Below, piece after piece: positions 51,218 to 59,573 of a DNA stretch of 64,000 bases. The position numbers and the translations under genes were made by a program. The notes under the pieces are model-generated. The model made no database searches. It saw only the letters and a program-made list of their open reading frames with translations, and was not told the origin of the DNA. Positions within the stretch are counted from its first letter, which is position 1. Every line of letters begins with the position of its first letter. The stretch spans positions 1 through 64,000 of the forward strand of contig JAFGCW010000005.1 in the NCBI GenBank assembly GCA_016932435.1. Reading direction: 5' to 3'. This DNA comes from Dehalococcoidales bacterium. Lineage in GTDB: Bacteria > Chloroflexota > Dehalococcoidia > Dehalococcoidales > UBA2162.

Positions 51218-52744
51218 TTATCCGTTCTTTAACCTTGTCAGTAAACCAGGTGTCGTATCGTATATTTTATCGATAATATCATTCTCGATATGGTTATACG
51301 GTAGTTGCATTATCTCACCGGTTTTTTCTATAGCCCGGAGTAATGTATCATCAGTCATTTCCTTATTTTCGAAAGGATACTGCGGTGCAATCTCTCCAGT
51401 TCTTAAAGCCGTCCTGGCGAATCTGGTAAACAGCTTTGTAGATGATGTCATTACCTTACTCATCTGGCTCATAACGTCATTTACCGATTCTTCTGTAATC
51501 CGGGGTTGAGATGCCAGTCTCTTAATAATACTTATGTGGGCATCATCAAGAACCGCCTGTATGGGGCAGAAAGTACTGGTTTTTTCAAGCAGTCCGAAAG
51601 CGTAGTGAAGGTATTGCGGACCGGCAAGAGTGATCATTATCTGCGAGAAAAGTCTTTCTACCGATGACTGTATTCCTGGTACTTTCACGTCCGAAACACC
51701 ACCCGAGGAATAACAGGGGATCCCGTAATACCGTGCCATCTGCACACAGTCGATGTTAAACTGGCTGAATTCAGGAACGCCATAGGAGTCATGCAAGTCG
51801 GTCATATTCGCCCGTCCTGGAACACTCCCATATAACACCGGAGTTCCCTTATTGACAAGCTGAGCCAGTGTTATCCCCGCAAGTATCTCGGCATTTATCT
51901 GAGCGACGATGCCGGTTTCAATTATCGGAGCGGTGGATCCACCCTGTGGAGCACTCGATATCACCAGGGGGATTCCTCTTCTCGCTACCTCAATGGTTTT
52001 CTCAGTGGTATCATCAACGAACTGCAGAGGACTCTTGATAAGAGAGGTAATAATCGATATTATCGGGTTATCTTTAAATTTTTCTTTGCCGCCAGCGATA
52101 ATATGCACCATATTCATCAGGTTATCGAGTTGTGCCAGATCAGTGAGACCCGCCATCACATGCTTGGATGTGTTGTTCAAAGATATGAAGAACTTATTCA
52201 CATCCTTGTTAGAATCGTTAATATCATCATCCTGGATATTCACGCACCGCAGGAATCCATCCCATGAATCAAGGTTCTCACAAAGATGGGCTGCTTTCGC
52301 CAGCCTTTCCGTGTTTCCTTTTTCGGACCGAAATACCGGTATTTTGATTTCCAGTGGCGAATCGCTTTTATTGACGAAAGACTCGATATCAGCTTCCAGC
52401 CAGTTATTCGTCTCGGATCCTGAAGCAAAATGCACCATGGGCTGACCGGCATCCAGTAAAAGGCAGTTGTCTTCATTCCTTGCACCTAATTTAACCTTTG
52501 AGGGTGCAGTCTCCGCCGCATTCATTACCATCTTTTCAGGAATTCTTAGAATCCAACTCGGGTTTTCTTCAGCCTTTACTTCCGTAACATCGGCTCCTGA
52601 CGCGGAGAATATCTCTGCAGCGTCTCTATTAAAACAGGTGATCCCCGGATTTTTTAGAATATCCATCGATGTCCGGTGCACCCGTTTTATTTGTTCTTCA
52701 TTAAGTCTCTTGTACGGTACTACCAGTACGCCTTGACGTGCCAC
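51218..52744 (-). CDS. MttB-family methyltransferase without pyrrolysine (copy 1)
   Basis: 508 residues. Trimethylamine methyltransferase (MttB) family, but the frame is continuous without an amber codon, so it is of the non-Pyl branch known to act on glycine betaine, proline betaine and related quaternary amines. Visible blocks: RVHRTSMDILKNPGITCF, GSETNNW, YLHYAFGLLEK, and a C-terminal helical segment. It follows MeTr by 11 bp. Substrate not determinable. Confidence 0.92.
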   Translation of the reverse strand: MARQGVLVVPYKRLNEEQIKRVHRTSMDILKNPGITCFNRDAAEIFSASGADVTEVKAEENPSWILRIPEKMVMNAAETAPSKVKLGARNEDNCLLLDAGQPMVHFASGSETNNWLEADIESFVNKSDSPLEIKIPVFRSEKGNTERLAKAAHLCENLDSWDGFLRCVNIQDDDINDSNKDVNKFFISLNNTSKHVMAGLTDLAQLDNLMNMVHIIAGGKEKFKDNPIISIITSLIKSPLQFVDDTTEKTIEVARRGIPLVISSAPQGGSTAPIIETGIVAQINAEILAGITLAQLVNKGTPVLYGSVPGRANMTDLHDSYGVPEFSQFNIDCVQMARYYGIPCYSSGGVSDVKVPGIQSSVERLFSQIMITLAGPQYLHYAFGLLEKTSTFCPIQAVLDDAHISIIKRLASQPRITEESVNDVMSQMSKVMTSSTKLFTRFARTALRTGEIAPQYPFENKEMTDDTLLRAIEKTGEIMQLPYNHIENDIIDKIYDTTPGLLTRLKNG

Positions 52745-52755
52745 TCTCGTACCTC

Positions 52756-53565
52756 CTAATCTACTATCCTTCCATTGCGATGAGCCCGCATATATGCTCT
52801 CGCTGAACTCTCTTTTCCGGTTAACAACTTGATGATAGTAACCATACTCATCATTTTCTTATCCAGCGGGTCCATTATAGCTGCGTCGAGTCCTGCCTGG
52901 GCTGCCATCAACAGGAAAGCCCTGTTCACCAGTTTTCTGTTCGGAAGACCGTATGATATATTACTCAAGCCTACCACGGTATTCGTTCCGGGATATCGTC
53001 TCTTTATCTCTTTAACAGTATCAAGCGTCACTTTCCCCTGCTGCGAGTCGACCGATACAGGGAGGACAAGCGGATCGAAATACACTTTGTCTTCTCTAAT
53101 ACCCATTCCGGTGAGTGTGTTCAATATCATTTCGCAGGCATCAAGACGATCATTGACATTATCAGGTATTCCTTCGCTGCCCATAGCCAGAGCAACCAGG
53201 CCGGAATTCTTTTCAGCCGCAATGGGACCGATTGTATTCAGTCTGGCTGATTCCGCGGTAACCGAATTTATTAGCAGATTACCTTCACCATATACACTAA
53301 TTCCGGCTTCTATTATTCCCGGGTCATCACTGTCGATGGCGAGAGGTTTTTCCGTAACAGCTTTTACGGTGTTGACCAGCCATTTCATCGATTCAATCCC
53401 GGAAGTCTCTTCGCCACTGCCGTTCCCGGCATTTATATCAATGAAATCCGCTCCTGCAGTATCCTGTGCCCTTGCCAGTTCTATAATGAAATCGGAGTTT
53501 CGATTAATAATAGCTTCTCCGACCGCTCTATTAGAGGCGTTGATTTTTTCACCAATTACTAACAT
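52756..53565 (-). CDS. methyl-THF:corrinoid methyltransferase (MtgA/AcsE-like)
   Basis: 269 residues, dihydropteroate synthase-like TIM barrel: LVIGEKINASNRAVGEAI at the start, ADFIDINAGNG, PLAIDSDDPGIIEAG and GLSNISYGLPNRKLVNRAFL. Enzymes of this family move the methyl group between a corrinoid protein and tetrahydrofolate, in either direction. Overlap-tight (4-11 bp) with both MttB genes. Confidence 0.95.
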   Translation of the reverse strand: MLVIGEKINASNRAVGEAIINRNSDFIIELARAQDTAGADFIDINAGNGSGEETSGIESMKWLVNTVKAVTEKPLAIDSDDPGIIEAGISVYGEGNLLINSVTAESARLNTIGPIAAEKNSGLVALAMGSEGIPDNVNDRLDACEMILNTLTGMGIREDKVYFDPLVLPVSVDSQQGKVTLDTVKEIKRRYPGTNTVVGLSNISYGLPNRKLVNRAFLLMAAQAGLDAAIMDPLDKKMMSMVTIIKLLTGKESSARAYMRAHRNGRIVD

Positions 53566-53569
53566 GATA

Positions 53570-55009
53570 TCAGCCTGTTATTCCCGGTATTTCCGCTCGT
53601 ATCTTTTGTTCAATATCGCCGGGTAAACGGTAACCGTCACCTTCCTCAATTTGTTTCACAATCTCAGCAGCTTTTTCCCACGTCACAGGTTTACCCTTTG
53701 ATTCCCAGTCTTCGCGGCTTTCTCTATCACTCAACAGCGGCTGATAATGCTCGCTGCGCATATACTTTCGTGTATGTTTCGATGTAACGAAATTACCTCC
53801 CGGTCCCACCTGGCTGATAAGGTCATAAGCCAGAGTATCGTCATCTACTCTTATTCCTTCCACGGCTCTCATCATCATCCCGATAATTTCATTATCGATG
53901 ACAAATTTCTCATAGCTGACCGTCATGGCAAACTCCATTAGTCCGGCGCTATCATGTATGAAATTCGCACCGGCAAGTCCGCACAATAGAGTCGTAATTG
54001 CTGATTCATAGCCGCTCTGTGAATCCAGAACCTTTGAATCCGTCATACCGCCGGTAGCATAAAACGGCAGTTTATAATACTGCGCCATCTGTGCGCCGGC
54101 AGCATTCAGCAAACCCATCTCAACGGAACCTGCAAGATACCTGAGATCTCGAAGATCTGTATTTGTCGCAACCGATCCGAATATTGCCGGTGTTCCCGGA
54201 TTTACTATCTGCGACAGCACAACGCCCATAAGCGAGTCTACGGTTTGCACTACCAGGTTGCCTGCAAGCGTTACGGGTGACGTAGCACCGCAAAGCGGTT
54301 CCGAAGGGCAGATTACCGGTATTCCTTTCTTCGCGATTGTTATCAGAAGGTCACCGTAATGCGCATCCATTTTCAACGGACTCATTACACAGGCTATCAT
54401 GGATACCAGCGGTCGCCGTCTTAATGCTTCCGGCGAACCGGCTATCATTTCCGCCATCCTGATAACCTGCTTGACACCGTCTATGGTATATACTCCACCC
54501 ATTATATGCTTGTAAGTATTCGATAAACCGGCAAAAAAGCGATTTACATCCACCTGTTCCACCGGCAGTTCACTGGGATAGGTCGGCAGCATGTAAATAT
54601 GGATATTCTCAAGATGATCGACAAGTTTACCGATCTTTTTCAGATCCTCAACAGTCGCCAGACGCTTGTTTTCCGTATCGGGTTCATATACATAAAGAGC
54701 GGTACCACCGGTACCGGCATAAACCTTGTTTCCACCGAGAATTACATCGTTACTTTCTTCCTTGCCGCATAAATGAACTTCGGAAGGTACCATTTCAAGT
54801 AATTCCATCACCTTCGAAGAAGGCATTCGAATCACGTTTTCACTTTCTGTATCGGTTGCTCCTGCTTCTTTGAAATACTTCAATGCTTCCTGTGAATTTA
54901 CCTGGAATCCTACTTCTTCGATTACTTTCATTACCGTCTGGTGAATCCGGTCCACATCTTCGTTTGACAGCGGTTTATATGAACCGCCGGCAATTCCTCG
55001 TCGGGTCAT
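53570..55009 (-). CDS. MttB-family methyltransferase without pyrrolysine (copy 2)
   Basis: 479 residues after moving the start to ATG 55009, which has GGAGGAG upstream. KPLSNEDVDRIHQTVMKVIEEVGFQVNSQEAL (abridged), YAGTGGTALYVYEP, HIMGGVYTIDG and FIHDSAGLMEFAMTVSYEKFV. No in-frame amber codon. It is about as different from copy 1 as from other non-Pyl MttB proteins, so the two probably have different substrates or form a pair. Confidence 0.92.
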   Translation of the reverse strand: MTRRGIAGGSYKPLSNEDVDRIHQTVMKVIEEVGFQVNSQEALKYFKEAGATDTESENVIRMPSSKVMELLEMVPSEVHLCGKEESNDVILGGNKVYAGTGGTALYVYEPDTENKRLATVEDLKKIGKLVDHLENIHIYMLPTYPSELPVEQVDVNRFFAGLSNTYKHIMGGVYTIDGVKQVIRMAEMIAGSPEALRRRPLVSMIACVMSPLKMDAHYGDLLITIAKKGIPVICPSEPLCGATSPVTLAGNLVVQTVDSLMGVVLSQIVNPGTPAIFGSVATNTDLRDLRYLAGSVEMGLLNAAGAQMAQYYKLPFYATGGMTDSKVLDSQSGYESAITTLLCGLAGANFIHDSAGLMEFAMTVSYEKFVIDNEIIGMMMRAVEGIRVDDDTLAYDLISQVGPGGNFVTSKHTRKYMRSEHYQPLLSDRESREDWESKGKPVTWEKAAEIVKQIEEGDGYRLPGDIEQKIRAEIPGITG

Positions 55010-55013
55010 TAAA

Positions 55014-55727
55014 TTAATCTCTCCTCCCTGGACATTCTTTTCTAATACAAGTAATACACGGGTTGTATTCCTCAACGCCGCTGTCCGTATCACCGATACC
55101 GATAATGCCGGATACCGATTTTCTCGGAATCATTAGACAATCATCGGTAAGACTTACTCCTGCCGTATCGTCATGGAGTATCTTAAAAATCATTTCCTGC
55201 TGATTTACATTCCAATCACAATATCCCGGGCTGAAACGCCTGCTTATACGCTGGTTGCGCATTGCAGCAACATTCTTTATTCTATCTTCGATTAGACCCG
55301 CCATCTGTTCGGCTGCTCCTGATCCTATTGCATCAAGAACCGTGGCTTGTAATACAAGACCGTTCTCGCTCAGGTAATCGACCATTTCTTCGAGATGATC
55401 ACCGATTGTCAAAATAAATACAGCTAACTTATCACATTTTTTACACAGCCTGGATATCACCTTACTTTCCAGGATAATTGAGTCACTTAAATAAACACGA
55501 TTACCATCAACTGACTCGATATTATGAAATGTATACGAATAGGTCGATTCAATCAGGTTGTGATAATTTTCTATATAATCGTCAACAAGGTTTTTTATAC
55601 GCGCTGAAGGCTCGTAATCGCCCTCATATCCTATATGGTTGAATATATTTTTACTGTCAATATCTATAATCTGTGCTGTTTTAATAGCTTCCAACGAAAA
55701 AATTCTCCTCTCAGGTAGCATTAACAA
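55014..55727 (-). CDS. MetH activation domain-like protein with C-terminal cysteines
   Basis: 237 residues. The core resembles the SAM-binding reactivation domain of methionine synthase MetH: RRFSPGYCDWNVNQQEMIFKILHDDTAGVSLTDDCLMIPRKSVSGIIGIG (abridged), the classic SPGY...P.KSVS pattern. A C-terminal CITCIRKECPG holds three cysteines, absent from MetH. It heads the operon and overlaps nothing; probable role: reductive remethylation of the cob(II)alamin form of the corrinoid protein, in place of RamA. Confidence 0.85.
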   Translation of the reverse strand: MLMLPERRIFSLEAIKTAQIIDIDSKNIFNHIGYEGDYEPSARIKNLVDDYIENYHNLIESTYSYTFHNIESVDGNRVYLSDSIILESKVISRLCKKCDKLAVFILTIGDHLEEMVDYLSENGLVLQATVLDAIGSGAAEQMAGLIEDRIKNVAAMRNQRISRRFSPGYCDWNVNQQEMIFKILHDDTAGVSLTDDCLMIPRKSVSGIIGIGDTDSGVEEYNPCITCIRKECPGRRD

Positions 55728-56275
55728 AATGAGATAATTAGAGGTAATATAAGGAATCCTGAGAAATTTTGAGGGAAATAGGCATAGAGAGATAATTCTA
55801 TATTAACTATAGGGGCTTAAAGCGCGCCGGAAGTGGCGTAAGAGTGGTGTTTTGAGGTTAATACAGTTACTTTTAAAGGCGCTTTTTGATAATATTTCCG
55901 GACTAGTTTTCTATTATTCTTACCGCACTCTTGCGAGAATTTTGATAATAGCCCCCGGATAATGTGCCTATCCTGTTCGTCAGGTATAACTACCGCCTTG
56001 AAAAATAATTTTGTATTCCTCCCTCCTTAGGTGTAGCTACAAAATTACTGTGTCTCATCTTAACATGATATCACGTCTATGTCTAATGCTGACTTGGGTA
56101 GTTGCTATAGTGGCAACCTTATAGGTCTCCAGTTAACCTACTGACCTGTCCTCGAATTACCGCTCCTTAATCCATATCAACGGGTCTTAACCGGTATAAC
56201 TAAGGATTAGGCATAGATTATTTTTTACTATCACGCCTGTGGAATATATTATGTAACATAGAATCACTATACCGA
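55728..56275. other. gene-free region rich in inverted repeats
   Basis: No convincing ORF. Structures: CTATTAT (55911-55917) with ATAATAG (55945-55951) enclosing CGCA-CTCT-TGCG (55924-55935); TAATTTTGTA (56006-56015) with TACAAAATTA (56038-56047); GTTGC-N7-GCAAC (56101-56117); and longer pairings AGGGGCT with AGCCCC (about 55811 and 55950), CCGGAA with TTCCGG, and AAAGCGC with GCGCTTT. The last two cross and would form a pseudoknot. It lies upstream of the corrinoid/GRE operon, so a leader RNA of that operon or an independent RNA is possible. No known riboswitch consensus was matched. Confidence 0.45.
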
Positions 56276-57316
56276 TTATCCGGTCTGAGGTATCCTTAAC
56301 AGCACTTTAATATTGTCTTCCTTGTTCGTTAAAAGTTTTTCAAATCCTTCTTCCACTGCGTCAGCTAAAGAGACAACAGATGTAATTAATTTATCAGCAT
56401 CAATAGTCTTATCAGCCAGGAGTGAAATGGCCGTGCTTGCTTCATCCACATAAATCGGACTGCCTATCATCGTTTTCTGATTATACATTACACTCAAAAA
56501 GTCCACTTCACCGCGTTGATCGAAAACGCCCTCGATTACAGCCGTTCCCCCATTACGTACCAGATCAAGTGTCAATTGAGGTGTTTCCGGGTGACCAACA
56601 CACTCGAAAGCAACATCTACACCGAGTCCTCCTGATAATTCCTTTACCTGCTGAACACTATCTCCTTCAGTCAAATAGGTTACCGTCGATACACCCATCG
56701 ATAACGCTCTTTTTCCTCTTCCTTTATGTTTGGCCACCAGGTGAATCTCCGAGGCTCCTGCTGCCTTCGCGGCCAGCAGTGTACAAAGCCCGATAATACC
56801 GTCGCCGACAATCGCTACCTTATCACCAAGAGCAACATTTCCGATTCTAACGGCATGCACAGCTACCGCTATAGGTTCGACGATAGCTCCGGCTTCATCT
56901 GAGACCGAGTTAGGCAGCTTGTATAAGGCATATTCAGGCGACACCAGATATTCCGCCATACAGCCGTTTTTATGTAGCCCGGTAAACTGCAAGTTGGAAC
57001 AAACATTGTACATGTGCCGCTTACAGTAATAGCATTCTCCACAGACCCAGTATCCTACACCGGACACTCTCTCACCAGGCGTAAAAGCAGTAACACCCTC
57101 GCCCAGTTCTACTACCACACCGGCGAATTCATGCCCTATCGTTACCGGAGCGTCGTCGCCGTTAATAATACACGGTCCTGAAGCATATTCTTTCAGGTCG
57201 GTCCCGCAGATACCGGCAAGGTTAACCTTTATCTTGACTTCTCCCGGTCCTGGCGAAGGCTCGGAAACATCCTCATACCGCAGGTCTTTTCTCCCGTACC
57301 ATCTTAGTGCTTTCAT
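56276..57316 (-). CDS. zinc-dependent dehydrogenase (2,3-butanediol type)
   Basis: 346 residues. CGTDLKEYASGPCIINGDDAPVTIGHEFAG (abridged), structural zinc CGECYYCKRHMYNVC, Rossmann VAIVGDGIIGLCTLLA. Fourth MDR-family alcohol dehydrogenase in the window. Monocistronic by spacing. Substrate unknown. Confidence 0.9.
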   Translation of the reverse strand: MKALRWYGRKDLRYEDVSEPSPGPGEVKIKVNLAGICGTDLKEYASGPCIINGDDAPVTIGHEFAGVVVELGEGVTAFTPGERVSGVGYWVCGECYYCKRHMYNVCSNLQFTGLHKNGCMAEYLVSPEYALYKLPNSVSDEAGAIVEPIAVAVHAVRIGNVALGDKVAIVGDGIIGLCTLLAAKAAGASEIHLVAKHKGRGKRALSMGVSTVTYLTEGDSVQQVKELSGGLGVDVAFECVGHPETPQLTLDLVRNGGTAVIEGVFDQRGEVDFLSVMYNQKTMIGSPIYVDEASTAISLLADKTIDADKLITSVVSLADAVEEGFEKLLTNKEDNIKVLLRIPQTG

Positions 57317-57473
57317 TACTCACCACCCGGATTTCTTTTTTCTATAGGCGAAGTAATTATCGATAAACCTGATGTCGAATGTCAACCGTAATTCATGCGT
57401 GATTGACAGCTCATTCCGTAACCCATACAATTTCAGAAGGTAAGTATAACAACAGCATCATACCGGTATAAAT

Positions 57474-58520
57474 ATGACAACAATAAAGTATCATTCCACA
57501 TCGGTTATATCTAGTATCTTGTTTATTTTCATTTTTTTACTTTCCTGCGCGCCCGCTGACAACAGTGACATTCATGATACATCATCACAAGAGGAAAACG
57601 AGACCAATGATAACTTAAATACACCGGTTGAGACTGAAACCTTCCAGGGAAATCACGACCGTCTCGAATCTATCCCTGATGACGCAGTCAAGATGACGCC
57701 CGAACAGGACCTGTACCCGCCAATTCTCCATTCCGACGAATTCGTTAAGCCCGTGCCTATGCCGTGGCCTATCAATACAGCCGGTGGAGAAGACTCTCCC
57801 TTTATCATGCCTGACGGGAAAATCTTCTATGTCTTTTTTACTCCTGATGTCGGTGTCCCTGTAGAACAGCAGGTCCTGGACGGTGTTACCGGGATCTATA
57901 GATCGAATCTGCTTGAAAATGGAAGCTGGAGTGAACCTCAAAGAGTTTCTCTTGGTAATGGTCTTTCTCTTGACGGCTGTGCCTTTGTCCGGGGAAACAG
58001 AATGTGGTTCTGTTCCGTTCGTGAAGGTTATAACGGCATTCACTGGTTTACCGCTGAAAACACAGATGGACAATGGCATAACCTCAAGTTTTCAAATCTG
58101 AACCTCCTTGAAGGTTATGAAGTCGGTGAACTGCATATCACCTCGGATGGAAGTGAACTGTATTTTCATTCATCCCGTCCCGGGGGACTGGGGGGATATG
58201 ATATCTGGATGTGTCGGAATGTCGATGGTGAATGGCAAGAGCCGGTTAATATTGAAATAGTAAATTCACCGGATACTGATGGTTGGCCGTACGTCTCTCA
58301 GGATGGACGCGAACTCTGGTATACACGTTTCTACAAGGGTAGCCCGGCTTTATTCAGGTCCATCAGAATAAATGAAGAGTGGCAGGAACCGGAACTGATC
58401 GTCTCTCAATTCGCCGGAGAGCCAACTTTAGATAACGCAGGAAATCTATATTTCACGCATCATTATTACGAAAACGCTGTGATGCTAGAAGCTGATATAT
58501 ACGTAGCTATGAAGAAGTGA
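57474..58520 (+). CDS. lipoprotein with PD40-like beta-propeller
   Basis: 348 residues. Signal peptide with lipobox LLSCAPADNS (Cys25), a low-complexity acidic linker, then a propeller of WD40-like (PD40) blades with repeats such as DGSELYFHSSRPGGLGGYDIWM and DGRELWYTRFYKGSPALFRS. Expected to sit on the outer face of the membrane. Function unknown. ATG 57474; ribosome binding site weak. Confidence 0.85.
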   Translation: MTTIKYHSTSVISSILFIFIFLLSCAPADNSDIHDTSSQEENETNDNLNTPVETETFQGNHDRLESIPDDAVKMTPEQDLYPPILHSDEFVKPVPMPWPINTAGGEDSPFIMPDGKIFYVFFTPDVGVPVEQQVLDGVTGIYRSNLLENGSWSEPQRVSLGNGLSLDGCAFVRGNRMWFCSVREGYNGIHWFTAENTDGQWHNLKFSNLNLLEGYEVGELHITSDGSELYFHSSRPGGLGGYDIWMCRNVDGEWQEPVNIEIVNSPDTDGWPYVSQDGRELWYTRFYKGSPALFRSIRINEEWQEPELIVSQFAGEPTLDNAGNLYFTHHYYENAVMLEADIYVAMKK

Positions 58521-58561
58521 TGTCCCGCTTTACTTCCGGGTATACTTGTGGAAAAGATTGA

Positions 58562-58660
58562 ATTCTGCCCGGTCGGGGCCACCGATGTTTAGTGCTAAGA
58601 GAGGAGGTCTTTCTTAGGCAATTTCAATAATCCTCATCGGTAACCCCGGCTAAGCAGAAT
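58562..58660 (+). ncRNA. candidate structured RNA ending at a terminator
   Basis: A long irregular hairpin: ATTCTGC (58562-58568) with GCAGAAT (58654-58660); CGGGG (58574-58578) with CCCCG (58644-58648); ACCGATG (58581-58587) with CATCGGT (58635-58641); CTAAGA (58595-58600) with TCTTAG (58612-58617). The intrinsic terminator at 58682-58699 follows. No ORF is present. Could be a small RNA, or the 3' UTR of the lipoprotein gene. Not SRP or 6S by motif. Confidence 0.5.
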
Positions 58661-58681
58661 CCTGTATACCGTAATAAAAAA

Positions 58682-58699
58682 CGCCCCTGAAAAGGGGCG
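58682..58699. terminator. bidirectional intrinsic terminator
   Basis: CGCCCC-TGAAAA-GGGGCG, followed by CTCTTTT on the plus strand and by TTTTTTATTA on the minus strand. It separates two structured regions. Confidence 0.9.
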
Positions 58700-58707
58700 C
58701 TCTTTTA

Positions 58708-58815
58708 CCTGTCAGCATCTCCTTTCCAGATACGGGAGGCGTCACCGTTTCCAGTAACACCCTCATAGCCTTGGCTATTCGGCTGAACTCCATGACCGGT
58801 TTATTACGGATTTAG
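58708..58815 (-). ncRNA. candidate structured RNA, Moco/Tuco riboswitch-like
   Basis: On the minus strand: CAUGGAGUUCAGCCGAAUAG with hairpin AUAGCC-AA-GGCUAU, then a hairpin GGUGUUAC with GUGACGCC around UGGAAACG, then CUCCCG with GGAG around AUCUGGAAA, and an outer UCAGC with GCUGA, followed by the terminator at 58699-58682. The pattern of CCGAA, GACGCCUCCCG and GGAAAGGAG resembles what I recall of the molybdenum/tungsten cofactor riboswitch, which would fit an organism with three AORs, but there is no gene on this strand directly downstream. The match is from memory and not verified. Confidence 0.35.
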
Positions 58816-58917
58816 GCGGTCAGCTCGGAGAAATCATATTCGATTGTTAACGATTTGAGTTTAGAATATACGGTCTTGTTTGTCAACAATTCAAATCGTA
58901 TTGACCGTTTCTCTAAC

Positions 58918-59403
58918 CTAATTAAAGAAATCACGGACAACATCGAATTCCTGGGGAAGCAATCCTAATACAATAGGAAACGTATCCAGCAGGAATTCAG
59001 CGATGAATGATTCTGTCAGCATATCAGGGCCGAAAAACTTTTCCCATGTAGCTAAAATTGCACCCAGGAATATCATACCGATAAAAAATCCAAATACGGC
59101 GCCGCCGGCAGTGTTTACCCATCCCAGCATAATCACCTTGATGAAAGTCTTCAGCAGTTTCGCCGCTACAGCTGCAATTATGAGAATAACAACCAGAATC
59201 AACACGTAGGCAACCACGTTAGCAATATCCGGGTTGTCTATAAAACCCAAAATACCTGCCAGTTGCTTATAAAAACTCCCTGCCAGGATTACACCTATAA
59301 CAAGACCGACCAGTGATAGGACAGCTTTTATAAGACCCTGTTTCAGTCCAATAAACGTCGGAATTACAAGAGCCACCAGAAGTATTATATCCAGCCAGTG
59401 CAT
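58918..59403 (-). CDS. CvpA-family membrane protein
   Basis: 161 residues with four hydrophobic segments (about 3-25, 28-48, 62-88, 98-118) and GLKQGLIKAVLSLVGLVIGVILA, typical of CvpA/colicin V production proteins. Function in anaerobes unclear. Monocistronic by context. Confidence 0.88.
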   Translation of the reverse strand: MHWLDIILLVALVIPTFIGLKQGLIKAVLSLVGLVIGVILAGSFYKQLAGILGFIDNPDIANVVAYVLILVVILIIAAVAAKLLKTFIKVIMLGWVNTAGGAVFGFFIGMIFLGAILATWEKFFGPDMLTESFIAEFLLDTFPIVLGLLPQEFDVVRDFFN

Positions 59404-59573
59404 CTTTCTCCTCCGTCCTTATTTCCTAATAATATAGCACAATATTTCAAGATTAGATATAGTCTCGTATCAAGACAATATTCAGACCATAATCTCTCGC
59501 AGGTAACTACCGGCTCAGCTTTACGGATATAAATGAATACGATAAAATCGACGTAATACATAGGAGGTGTTCG

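Noticed and set aside
50673..51509. 278-residue plus-strand frame opposite the corrinoid and MttB genes
   Set aside because: Antisense shadow: serine/proline-rich composition, no family, and the opposite strand encodes clear corrinoid and MttB proteins.
52829..53626. 265-residue plus-strand frame
   Set aside because: Antisense to the methyl-THF methyltransferase; composition is the mirror of that gene.
51218..55009. Pyrrolysine in the MttB-family genes
   Set aside because: Neither MttB frame contains an in-frame amber codon; both are continuous and end normally.
55728..56275. Short minus-strand ORF of about 60 codons reading VVIPDEQDRHIIRG...
   Set aside because: Open by chance within a structured region, no start codon in frame after the upstream stop, no family recognised.
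55728..56275. tmRNA, RNase P RNA or cobalamin riboswitch
   Set aside because: None of the signature sequences (GAGGAAAGTCC, tmRNA ends, GCCACTG box) was found on either strand.
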